NCBI GenBank assembly: GCA_002395135.1
Contig: DGWC01000074.1
Location: forward strand, 1 to 29,252
Direction of reading: 5' to 3'
DNA: 29,252 bases
Source: Prevotella sp. UBA4268
GTDB taxonomy: Bacteria; Bacteroidota; Bacteroidia; Bacteroidales; Bacteroidaceae
In this document: positions 23,414 to 29,252 of the stretch, one piece after another
Numbering within the stretch: the first letter of the stretch is position 1
Layout: each line of letters opens with the position of its first letter
Program-made: the position numbers and the translations under genes
The notes under the pieces: generated by a model
Told to the model about the DNA's origin: nothing
The model's input: the letters and a program-made list of their open reading frames with translations, nothing else
The model's database searches: none

Positions 23414-23866
23414 TTATTTCTTCATAAATTTCACTACCTGACTGCCGGCGCGGAGCACGTAGACACCTTTCTTCAGCGGCGTGATGTCAATCGCGGTCTT
23501 GCCCTTGCCGGCCTTTGCCTTCTGCACGGGCATGCCCGAGGCGTTGAATATCTGGATAATGGTTCCCTCTGCAATGTTGGCAATATTGAGCATGTTGCCC
23601 ACCTGTTCGGGCAACTGGTACGCTGCGATACTGCCGATGCCCGAAGACTCGGAAGCGGAGAACGTGATGCTCACGTTTGCCATGTCGGTTGTCTGCGAGG
23701 AGTTGTCGCTGAATCTCAGTACCACTTGGTCGCCATTGAATGTGATTTGTGTCAACGTCTTTTCAACGGCGGTGCCGTTGATTACGATGGTCTGCCCGCT
23801 GTCGGCCTTTGCCTGAAGGCAAATCAGCAGTGTGAGCAGCATGCTGAGCAATGTCTTCTTTTTCAT
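23414..23866 (-). CDS. Small secreted protein with T9SS-type C-terminal domain
   Basis: The 150-residue product has a signal peptide (MKKKTLLSMLLTLLICLQAKA). A short middle part carries VEKTLTQITFNGDQVVLRFS and continues DNSSQTTDM, a pattern familiar from short Prevotella exported proteins. It ends in a typical secretion-type C-terminal domain (IQIFNASGMPVQKAK and then ITPLKKGVYVLRAGSQVVKF). There is no catalytic domain. It lies 20 bases upstream of the pectate lyase gene on the same strand and shares the promoter at 23898-23905, so it is made with the lyase. A role as a helper or surface partner is possible but unsupported. Confidence 0.8.
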   Translation of the reverse strand: MKKKTLLSMLLTLLICLQAKADSGQTIVINGTAVEKTLTQITFNGDQVVLRFSDNSSQTTDMANVSITFSASESSGIGSIAAYQLPEQVGNMLNIANIAEGTIIQIFNASGMPVQKAKAGKGKTAIDITPLKKGVYVLRAGSQVVKFMKK

Positions 23867-23897
23867 GTAAATCTCTGATTATGTAGTTTTTCTGCTG

Positions 23898-23905
23898 CAA
23901 AATTA
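23898..23905 (-). promoter_or_regulatory. Promoter of the pectate lyase operon (-7 box TAATTTTG)
   Basis: TAATTTTG on the minus strand lies about 32 bases before the ATG of the small CTD protein and should drive that gene and the pectate lyase. No SusC/SusD pair, hybrid two-component system or ECF sigma gene lies beside it in the window. Confidence 0.65.
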
Positions 23906-24001
23906 TAAAGAAATAAGATTCCACGGCTATAATCTGTCGTGAAATCTTACGATAACGTTAACGGAAAAGGGGAATGTGAAGCCTAAGAAACAGGCTCGTG
24001 G

Positions 24002-24664
24002 CTATTCCACATTCTCGATGTTCACCCCGTCGGAATCGCTCATCAGTTCCAGCAGACGGGTGATATAGTGGTCGCGGCGGATGCGGATGTCCATGCTCAC
24101 CGTATAAGAAGGCTCCTCGCCCGTGTCGTTGCGCTCCATGCTGTACGAGCCGATTCTCACGCCTGAGCGCTCCAGCACCTCCAGCACGTGGCTCACATGC
24201 TGCTTCGAGGGAGCCGTGAACCTGACGCTCACGTTGCGTGCGCCAAACCGTCGCAAGAAGAAATTGAACGCCTCCAGGCAGATGAGCGTGAGCAGCGTGG
24301 TGACAATGGCCAGCACATACATGCCCGAACCGCAGGCCAGACCGATGGCTGCCGTGCACCAGATGCCCGCGGCCGTGGTGAGCCCTTTCAGCACATGCTT
24401 CTGGAAAATGATGGTTCCGGCACCGATAAAACCGATGCCGCTCACCACCTGGGCCGCCACACGGGCAGGATCGAGCCTCAGTCCGTCGGTGCCTACCACG
24501 TCGGCAAAGCCGAACTGCGACACAATCATGAACAAGGCACTGCCCAGCGCCACCAGGAAGTGGGTGCGGAACCCGGCATCCTTGGCGCGGTATTCGCGGT
24601 CCAGTCCGATTATGCCGCCCAGCAGCGAGGCCACCACGATGCGGATGATAAACTCAGTGGTCAT
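24002..24664 (-). CDS. MgtC/SapB family membrane protein
   Basis: The 220-residue product has the MgtC N-terminal membrane domain: FIIRIVVASLLGGIIGLDRE, FRTHFLVALGSALFM, VVSGIGFIGAGTI and GLTTAAGIWCTAAIGLACGSG. A soluble ACT-like C-terminal domain follows from about residue 140. MgtC proteins modulate membrane energetics or magnesium homeostasis; the exact role here is unknown. ATG 24664 is preferred to the in-frame GTG at 24676, as an AAGGAG lies 11 bases before it. The gene follows the FMN-binding-type lipoprotein by 18 bases, probably in one transcript. Confidence 0.92.
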   Translation of the reverse strand: MTTEFIIRIVVASLLGGIIGLDREYRAKDAGFRTHFLVALGSALFMIVSQFGFADVVGTDGLRLDPARVAAQVVSGIGFIGAGTIIFQKHVLKGLTTAAGIWCTAAIGLACGSGMYVLAIVTTLLTLICLEAFNFFLRRFGARNVSVRFTAPSKQHVSHVLEVLERSGVRIGSYSMERNDTGEEPSYTVSMDIRIRRDHYITRLLELMSDSDGVNIENVE

Positions 24665-24682
24665 GTCGGTGTGCACTCCTTT

Positions 24683-25225
24683 TTAGAAATTGACTTTCCG
24701 CTCAGGTGCGGTGAACGAGCAGAATCGTGCCGTGGCGTTGGTGATATAGAGCACGGCCATATTGTCATCGTCGGCCTTGTACATGGATTTCAGACCCTCG
24801 TTCCTGTTGAGGAACTCCTCCTTCACGGCGAGCGTCTCGTCGTTTACAAGCGTTCCGCTCAGGCGCATCCATTCGCTTCCCGACGGTTTCAGGGCACAAA
24901 TCTCAAACTTGCCGTTGGCAGCCATCTGCTTGTAAACGTCTTTCACCTTGCCGGTCATGATATACAGCCGGCCGTCGATAATCTCTGATACGCCGAAAGC
25001 GCGCACGCGGGGCTGGTCGCCGTCGGCAGTGGCAATGAAGAATGCCTTGCACTCTTTCAAGTATGCCTGTACTTCGTTCATGTTCTTTTCCATTTCTTCT
25101 TTGCTCAAGGTGTCGGTTACTGCTTCCGTGGAAGCCTCGGTGTTCTCTACAGCCTGTGCTGTCTTGTTCTGGTTGCATGCTGTCAGTGCGAGCAGCAGTG
25201 CGAATGCGAGTGCTATTCTTTTCAT
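24683..25225 (-). CDS. Lipoprotein with pyridoxamine-phosphate-oxidase-like split-barrel domain
   Basis: The 180-residue product has a lipobox (LTAC, Cys17), a Thr/Glu-rich linker, and a domain of about 130 residues (CKAFFIATADGDQPRVRAFG, then GRLYIMTGKVKDVYKQMAAN, KFEICA and WMRLSGTLV). This has the form of the flavin-binding split-barrel (pyridoxamine 5'-phosphate oxidase-like) family. Cytoplasmic members bind FMN, and an exported lipoprotein version is common in Bacteroidales; its substrate is unknown. The start is ATG 25225, at the signal sequence, not an upstream in-frame codon. The promoter at 25308-25315 precedes it by about 80 bases, and MgtC follows. Confidence 0.85.
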   Translation of the reverse strand: MKRIALAFALLLALTACNQNKTAQAVENTEASTEAVTDTLSKEEMEKNMNEVQAYLKECKAFFIATADGDQPRVRAFGVSEIIDGRLYIMTGKVKDVYKQMAANGKFEICALKPSGSEWMRLSGTLVNDETLAVKEEFLNRNEGLKSMYKADDDNMAVLYITNATARFCSFTAPERKVNF

Positions 25226-25307
25226 TTTGCTTTGATTGTTTAGGTTGTTGGGCCGTCGCCTCCGCGCCTCTTCCGTGGGTCGGGCAGCGAGGTTCCCGTG
25301 TATGATG

Positions 25308-25315
25308 CAAATATA
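25308..25315 (-). promoter_or_regulatory. Promoter of the split-barrel lipoprotein-mgtC pair (-7 box TATATTTG)
   Basis: TATATTTG on the minus strand fits TAnnTTTG. It implies a leader of about 75 bases that is unusually GC-rich (25230-25300) for this genome's leaders. The four-copy repeat array begins about 185 bases further upstream. Confidence 0.65.
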
Positions 25316-25499
25316 GTCATTTTTGTTGAGATATGCGCCAAAGTCATTCAATTTGTGCCAAACTTTAAGTATATTTTAGGAACGGCGGCCCGGAAGAAAC
25401 GGCGCGCGGCTGGGAATGTGCCGCAGCCGATGATGGAAACCATTGGTTTGGAGCCTGAAGAACGAAGGTTTCTACCCTCCATACCTGCACCATCGAAAA

Positions 25500-25588
25500 G
25501 TAAATCAAATTAATTTACCGTGCAAATTAAATTGATTTACTTTTCAAATTAAATTGATTTACTCAGCAAATTAAATTAATTTACTTTT
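25500..25588. repeat. Four-copy 22-bp array of an AT-rich palindromic repeat
   Basis: Four 18-base units begin at 25501, 25523, 25545 and 25567, exactly 22 bases apart. Units 2 and 3 are CAAATTAAATTGATTTAC, unit 4 has AATTTAC at its end, and unit 1 is TAAATCAAATTAATTTAC. They are joined by 4-base spacers CGTG, TTTT, TCAG and TTTT. Each unit is close to self-complementary around AATTAATT or AATTGATT. The 22-base spacing is two DNA turns, so repeated sites face one side of the helix. It lies between the gpx 3' end and the lipoprotein promoter. Confidence 0.9.
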
Positions 25589-25601
25589 GCAATGTGACAA
25601 T

Positions 25602-25634
25602 CTGCGGGCTGTAAACCTTCTGTTTGCAGCCTGC
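25602..25634. terminator. Imperfect hairpin downstream of the glutathione peroxidase gene
   Basis: GGCTG-AAAC/GTTT-CAGCC with one internal mismatch and flanking CTGC/GCAG-like pairs forms a stem of about ten pairs around a five-base loop, about 25 bases after the gpx stop (minus strand). No T-run follows on the minus strand, so a terminator role is only plausible. Confidence 0.4.
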
Positions 25635-25656
25635 AAAGTGGCGCTTTCGCAAGTCC

Positions 25657-26298
25657 TTAACGGAGTAGGCTGCCGATGGCGGCATCTATGTCGCTCATCT
25701 TGTCGGTAGGTTCAAAGCGTTTCAGCACGAGGCCGTCGCGACCGACAAGGAATTTGGTGAAATTCCATTTGATGTCAGCCTTTTGGTCGTAGTCGGCATC
25801 TTTCTTCCTCATCATGCCGTCCATCATCTTGCCTCTCTGGTCGTTGAGGTCGAAACCGCCAAACCCTTTCTGCTGCTTCAGATAGGTGAAGAGCGGCGAC
25901 TCGTTTTCACCGTTCACGTCAATCTTGTCGAACTGCGTAAACTGGATGTTGAAGTTGGCCGTGCAGAACTGGTGGATTTCCTCGATGGAGCCGGGTGCCT
26001 GAGCGCCAAACTGGTTGCAGGGAAAGTCGAGAATCTCCAGCCCCTCGGCATGGTATTTCTCGTAGAGCGCTTCCAGTTCCTTATACTGTGGCGTGAATCC
26101 GCAGCGGGTGGCTGTGTTCACAATGAGCAGCACTTTCCCTTTGTATGCAGACATCGACACGTCTTTGCCGGCATCGTCTTTCACGGTGATGCCGTAAATG
26201 CCCGTATCCGTGCATGACGTGCATGCTGAAGGGCATTGGGCGGAGATGCCCAGTGCGCAGAAGATTGCCATGAGGCAGAATAACATTCTTTTCATCAT
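25657..26298 (-). CDS. Secreted glutathione peroxidase-family protein
   Basis: The 213-residue product belongs to the thiol peroxidases of the glutathione peroxidase family, which reduce hydroperoxides, usually with thioredoxin in bacteria. It has the NTATRCGFTPQY active-site loop (residues 61-72, catalytic Cys66), FPCNQFGAQ (92-100) and WNFTKFLV (178-185). A signal peptide (MAIFCALGISA) and a Cys-rich CPSACTSC segment (22-29) precede the domain, so it is probably exported. It lies 49 bases downstream of the flavodoxin gene and appears to be the last gene of a ZIP-flavodoxin-gpx transcript. The start is the first of two adjacent ATGs. Confidence 0.93.
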   Translation of the reverse strand: MMKRMLFCLMAIFCALGISAQCPSACTSCTDTGIYGITVKDDAGKDVSMSAYKGKVLLIVNTATRCGFTPQYKELEALYEKYHAEGLEILDFPCNQFGAQAPGSIEEIHQFCTANFNIQFTQFDKIDVNGENESPLFTYLKQQKGFGGFDLNDQRGKMMDGMMRKKDADYDQKADIKWNFTKFLVGRDGLVLKRFEPTDKMSDIDAAIGSLLR

Positions 26299-26347
26299 TG
26301 TAGTATGTTATTAGTGGTTATTCTTTATCGCGTTGCTGTCTGTGATG

Positions 26348-26971
26348 TTATCTGATAAAATGCATTGGTTCCCAAGGTTCACGTTCAGGATAGTCGGGAT
26401 GGCCGTCGGCATGAATCTTCTTCAGAAGCCATGCCATGTTGTCTGCCATTGTCCGCATGGTCTGCATGCCCTCAGTGTCGAGTGCTGCCTGACCTTCCTC
26501 GCGCCCGTATACGATGTTCCAATACTGCGAGGTCACAACCGGCATGTTCATCATCTGGAAGGGCATGTTCATCGTCTGGATAGCGGCCGTGGCACCGCCG
26601 CGACGGCATACACAAACGGCAGCAGCAGGCTTGTTCTGGACTTTCGCTCCTGCCGAGAAAAACAGGCGTTGCATCAGTGAGAGAACACTGCCGTTGGGCT
26701 GTCCATAATACACGGGCGAACCGATGATGAGCGCATCGGCATCATCGAGTTTCTCAGAGATTCTGTTACAGATGTCGTCGTCGAAGACACAGCGGTCCAG
26801 TTGTTTCTGCTTGCATTGTCCGCAGGCAATGCATCCGCGGACGGGCTTAACGCCAATTTGCACAATCTCGGTTTCAATGCCGTTCTTCTCCAGAGTCTTT
26901 GCGGCCTCGCTCAGGGCCAGAAAAGTGTTGCCTTTTTTACGGGGACTACCGTTGATTAATAAAACTCGCAT
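26348..26971 (-). CDS. Flavodoxin-fold NAD(P)H-dependent FMN reductase/iron-sulfur flavoprotein-like
   Basis: The 207-residue product starts with the flavodoxin FMN-phosphate loop LINGSPRKKGNT (residues 5-16). It carries a Cys cluster CIACGQCKQKQLDRC (Cys47, 50, 53 and 61), as in iron-sulfur flavoproteins, and a second flavin loop (GSPVYYGQPNGS, about 89-100). It would be a cytoplasmic electron carrier or reductase. It lies 64 bases after the ZIP gene and 49 before gpx with no TAnnTTTG box between, so it is likely cotranscribed. Its redox partner is unknown. Confidence 0.88.
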   Translation of the reverse strand: MRVLLINGSPRKKGNTFLALSEAAKTLEKNGIETEIVQIGVKPVRGCIACGQCKQKQLDRCVFDDDICNRISEKLDDADALIIGSPVYYGQPNGSVLSLMQRLFFSAGAKVQNKPAAAVCVCRRGGATAAIQTMNMPFQMMNMPVVTSQYWNIVYGREEGQAALDTEGMQTMRTMADNMAWLLKKIHADGHPDYPEREPWEPMHFIR

Positions 26972-27035
26972 ATTCGTATTTATAGGGTATGATTTTGAAT
27001 TATCAATGTCTTGACAGTGTTGCCAATCAATATAC

Positions 27036-27815
27036 TCATCCCATCACCACATCGAGCACCATCATCAAAACGAAGCCGATGGCAAAGCCGATGGTGCTGA
27101 GATTGCTGTGCTTGCCTTCCGATGCTTCGGGAATGAGTTCTTCTACAACGACGTAGAACATGGCTCCCGCGGCGAAAGCCAGCAGATAGGGCAGGGCAGG
27201 CATCATCAGCGAGGCCAGCAAGATGACTGCCAGTCCGCCAATCGGTTCCACGGCTCCGCTGAGGCTGCCGATAATGAAAGATCGCCACTTAGAGTTGCCC
27301 GCGGCACGCATAGGCATGGAGATGATGGCTCCTTCGGGAATGTTCTGGATGGCTATACCGATGCTCACAGCCAAGGCACTGGCCAGCGACAGACCTCCCA
27401 CGCCACCTTCTGCACCGGCAAACACCACGCCCACGGCCATGCCCTCGGGCAGGTTGTGAATGGTGACGGCCAGGGCCAGCATCGCCGTGCGCGACAGATG
27501 TGATCGCGGGCCTTCGGGTGTGTCGGTGCCTATGTGCAGGTGGGGTGTCAGTTCGTCGAGCAGAAGCAGGAATCCGATACCTGCGAGGAATCCGACGGCG
27601 GCAGGCAATACCGACCATGCGCCCTTGGACTCCTCCATCTCCATGGCCGGAATGAGGAGCGACCATACAGAGGCTGCCACCATGACACCCGACGCAAAGC
27701 CTAACAATGATTTTTGCAGACGAGGCGACATCTCGTCCTTCATCAGAAAGACGAAAGCCGCTCCGAGCATGGTTCCCAAAAGGGGTACTAATAATCCTAT
27801 TGCAATTGTTGTCAT
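27036..27815 (-). CDS. ZIP-family divalent metal transporter (ZupT/GufA-like)
   Basis: ZIP transporters bring zinc, iron or similar metals into the cytoplasm. The 259-residue product has about eight membrane helices and the two family motifs HNLPEG (120-125) and QNIPEG (157-162), which form the metal site, followed by GSLSGAVEPIGG (183-194). The His-containing loop PHLHIG (91-96) is also typical. The ATG at 27815 lies eight bases after a TAATTTTG box, so the mRNA has almost no leader. It is the first gene of the probable ZIP-flavodoxin-gpx operon, linking metal uptake with redox proteins. Confidence 0.94.
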   Translation of the reverse strand: MTTIAIGLLVPLLGTMLGAAFVFLMKDEMSPRLQKSLLGFASGVMVAASVWSLLIPAMEMEESKGAWSVLPAAVGFLAGIGFLLLLDELTPHLHIGTDTPEGPRSHLSRTAMLALAVTIHNLPEGMAVGVVFAGAEGGVGGLSLASALAVSIGIAIQNIPEGAIISMPMRAAGNSKWRSFIIGSLSGAVEPIGGLAVILLASLMMPALPYLLAFAAGAMFYVVVEELIPEASEGKHSNLSTIGFAIGFVLMMVLDVVMG

Positions 27816-27823
27816 TTCGCGGA

Positions 27824-27831
27824 CAAAATTA
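27824..27831 (-). promoter_or_regulatory. ZIP-operon promoter (-7 box TAATTTTG), near-leaderless
   Basis: TAATTTTG on the minus strand ends eight bases before the ZIP ATG. The expected 5' UTR is only a few bases, so no room is left for a riboswitch. Confidence 0.7.
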
Positions 27832-27861
27832 CAAAGAAAATCTGAAAGCCAAGAATTTTAT

Positions 27862-27960
27862 CTACGCTTTATTGAATTTTGCCTTGCTCTGCTTGCAACG
27901 CGGACACTTCCAGTCTTCGGGAAGGTCCTCAAACGCCACGCCGTCGTGTTCGGCCGCCTC
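27862..27960 (-). pseudogene. Rubredoxin C-terminal fragment without start or first cysteine pair
   Basis: On the minus strand the frame ending at the TAG 27862-27864 encodes EAAEHDGVAFEDLPEDWKCP and RCKQSKAKFNKA. The FEDLPEDWKCPRC part is the second metal-binding half of rubredoxin, with its CPxC knuckle. The first CxxCG knuckle is missing, and no ATG, GTG or TTG precedes the match in frame back to a stop inside the epimerase gene. It looks like the rest of a rubredoxin gene whose 5' part was lost. A frameshift or unusual start cannot be excluded. Confidence 0.6.
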
Positions 27961-28001
27961 GCGACTTTTTCGGATATGCGCGCCCTCATGCTCGCCTTTT
28001 C

Positions 28002-29033
28002 TTATGGGTTGAGTGCTTTGAAATGGGCCAGTGCCTTTTCCTGCGCCTCAATCACCATGTCGCACCATCTGTCGAAATCAGGCTCCTCAATCTGGCATTC
28101 CGGGTGGCAGAGCAGATAGGCAATGCTTCGGCGCACTCCTTCGTCGAAGCGCGTGGTGGCCTGGAATCCGGGAACGGCGCGCTTTAACTTTGTGCAGTCA
28201 AACAAAACGGTTACGGCTTTGTCGCCGAGCAGATTCCCCCCAACATCCCATTCTTCGGGACCCACGGCGCTGAGGAAGGCCGAGGAGACATAGTAAGGCT
28301 TGTATTCCACGCCCAGCACGCTGGCTATGGTGCTGTATATCTGGTTCCATGTCAGCGATTCGTCGCTCATAATCTGGAACGCCTCGCCGATGGCATGCGG
28401 GTTGCCCAGCAGACCAATGAAGCCGCGGGCGAAGTCTTCGTTCCATGTCAGCGTCCACAGCGAACTGCCGTCGCCATGCACCAATACGGGCTTTCCGTCG
28501 ATCATCCGCTTGAGCACCTGCCAGCAGCCTTTCGGTCCGTGCAGGCCTGTGGGCACGCCACGCTCGCCGTATGTGTGGCTGGGGCGGACAATGGTGACTG
28601 GGAATCCGTCTTCTCGGTAGTGTTTCATCAGTGCCTCTTCGCATGCCTTTTTCTGTCGGGCATAGTCCCAGTAGGGATTGGCAAGCGTCGTTCCCTCGGT
28701 GATGACAGGGTTGCGCGACGGCTTGTGATAGGCAGAAGCCGAACTGATGAACACATACTGGCGGGTGCGGCCGGCAAACAACCGGTAGTCGCGCTCCACA
28801 TGATCGGGCACAAAACCGATGAAGTCGCAGACGGCATCAAACTGGTTGTCGCCCAATGCACTTCTCACTCTGTCCTCGTCGTTGATGTCAGCAATGATCT
28901 GTTTCACGTTTTCAGGCGTTTCCGCCTTGCGGTTACCTCTGTTGAGCAGCCACAGTTCGTGGTCGCTCTGAGCCAGTTGGCGCGTAATGGCAGTGCTGAT
29001 GGTGCCTGTTCCCCCAATGAAAAGAATCTTCAT
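28002..29033 (-). CDS. NAD-dependent epimerase/dehydratase (extended SDR family)
   Basis: The 343-residue product has an N-terminal Rossmann fold with the dinucleotide loop GGTGTIS (residues 6-12), the acidic NAD contact and SSASAYHK (near 99-106). An active-site region YARQKKACE carries the YxxxK pair at about 125-129, and the substrate-side motifs VRPSHTYG and NEDFARGF are present. Such enzymes change nucleotide sugars or related substrates; the substrate here cannot be named. The start is ATG 29033, directly before the Rossmann strand, following a promoter at 29073-29080. A rubredoxin fragment and then the ZIP operon lie downstream on the same strand. Confidence 0.9.
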   Translation of the reverse strand: MKILFIGGTGTISTAITRQLAQSDHELWLLNRGNRKAETPENVKQIIADINDEDRVRSALGDNQFDAVCDFIGFVPDHVERDYRLFAGRTRQYVFISSASAYHKPSRNPVITEGTTLANPYWDYARQKKACEEALMKHYREDGFPVTIVRPSHTYGERGVPTGLHGPKGCWQVLKRMIDGKPVLVHGDGSSLWTLTWNEDFARGFIGLLGNPHAIGEAFQIMSDESLTWNQIYSTIASVLGVEYKPYYVSSAFLSAVGPEEWDVGGNLLGDKAVTVLFDCTKLKRAVPGFQATTRFDEGVRRSIAYLLCHPECQIEEPDFDRWCDMVIEAQEKALAHFKALNP

Positions 29034-29072
29034 AATAGCGTTCTGTCTGTAAAGATATATAATAATGTGTGG

Positions 29073-29080
29073 CAAAGATA
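29073..29080 (-). promoter_or_regulatory. Epimerase promoter (-7 box TATCTTTG)
   Basis: TATCTTTG on the minus strand lies 39 bases before the ATG at 29033. It is divergent from a plus-strand promoter about 105 bases away. Confidence 0.65.
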
Positions 29081-29183
29081 CCAAAAAACTCGATATGATG
29101 TGTGAGAACATACACATTTTTATTTAAATGCCATAAAATAGAATTTCTTGAGTTGTTTTTGACTGAAACTCGATAAAAATAAG

Positions 29184-29191
29184 TAACTTTG
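29184..29191 (+). promoter_or_regulatory. Promoter of the last, partial gene (-7 box TAACTTTG)
   Basis: TAACTTTG at 29184-29191 with a TTTG about 22 bases upstream fits the Bacteroidetes promoter. It precedes the ATG at 29222 by about 30 bases. Confidence 0.7.
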
Positions 29192-29221
29192 CATTTAAAA
29201 CTAAAACGATAAGCGAACATA

Positions 29222-29252
29222 ATGAAGACAGAGAAACAAATGGCTATGGCTG
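29222..29252 (+). CDS. Start of an unidentified protein, cut by the window end
   Basis: An ATG at 29222 opens a frame MKTEKQMAMA that runs off the window. Its placement after a good promoter and an AT-rich leader supports a real gene. Ten residues are too few to name it. Confidence 0.6.
   Translation, partial: MKTEKQMAMA

Noticed and set aside
23944..24001. Terminator after the MgtC gene (AGCCT/AGGCT)
   Set aside because: Only five pairs and no T-run; too weak to list as a feature.
25500..25588. CRISPR array or plasmid-type replication iterons
   Set aside because: The spacers are only 4 bases long, which excludes CRISPR, and no rep gene or DnaA-box cluster is nearby. An operator-like or dispersed repeat is more likely.
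27460..28119. Plus-strand open frame across the ZIP promoter and rubredoxin fragment
   Set aside because: It is antisense to the ZIP gene, to its promoter and to the epimerase end; the minus-strand rubredoxin match is the better reading.

Overview
The window reads as chromosomal DNA of a Bacteroidales bacterium, most likely Prevotellaceae (Prevotella and relatives). The reasons are the many TAnnTTTG -7 promoter boxes, several with a TTTG -33 box 19-22 bases upstream; the bifunctional fucokinase/GDP-fucose pyrophosphorylase Fkp; a DUF3244-type secreted protein; secreted proteins ending in type IX secretion-like C-terminal domains; and a secreted multidomain pectate lyase. No rRNA, tRNA, CRISPR array, transposase or phage gene was seen.

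Bases 1-5000 are housekeeping: the end of queA, folK, a convergent rpsO whose 3' end overlaps folK, the translational GTPase typA, and a membrane-anchored TPR regulator. Bases 5050-8460 form an AT-rich accessory island: a DUF3244-type protein, a long lipoprotein with a glycine-rich hinge and a JAMM/JAB-like metalloprotease motif, two tandem paralogous secreted proteins and the debris of a further copy. This block looks like a modular toxin/immunity-style or surface-lipoprotein cassette and is the best candidate here for an undescribed system.

Bases 8600-18320 return to ordinary composition. A family 2 glycosyltransferase is followed by a DinF-type MATE transporter, a 9-bp tandem repeat plus hairpin, and convergent mtnN. 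A duplicated promoter with paired base changes in its palindromes precedes a YfhO-type membrane protein. That gene is translationally coupled (ATGA) to fkp, and a GSCFA-domain protein follows. This suggests a fucosylated cell-surface glycan or glycoprotein pathway.

Bases 18330-23870, on the minus strand, hold a secretion and pectin locus. In transcription order it is a small T9SS-CTD protein, a 952-residue pectate lyase, a 598-residue CTD protein, a heptanucleotide repeat and a 61-residue peptide gene. Bases 24000-29033, also minus, hold an FMN-binding-type lipoprotein with MgtC, a four-copy 22-bp palindromic repeat array, a probable ZIP transporter/flavodoxin/glutathione peroxidase operon, a rubredoxin fragment and an NAD-dependent epimerase. 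The first codons of a plus-strand gene with its own promoter close the window.
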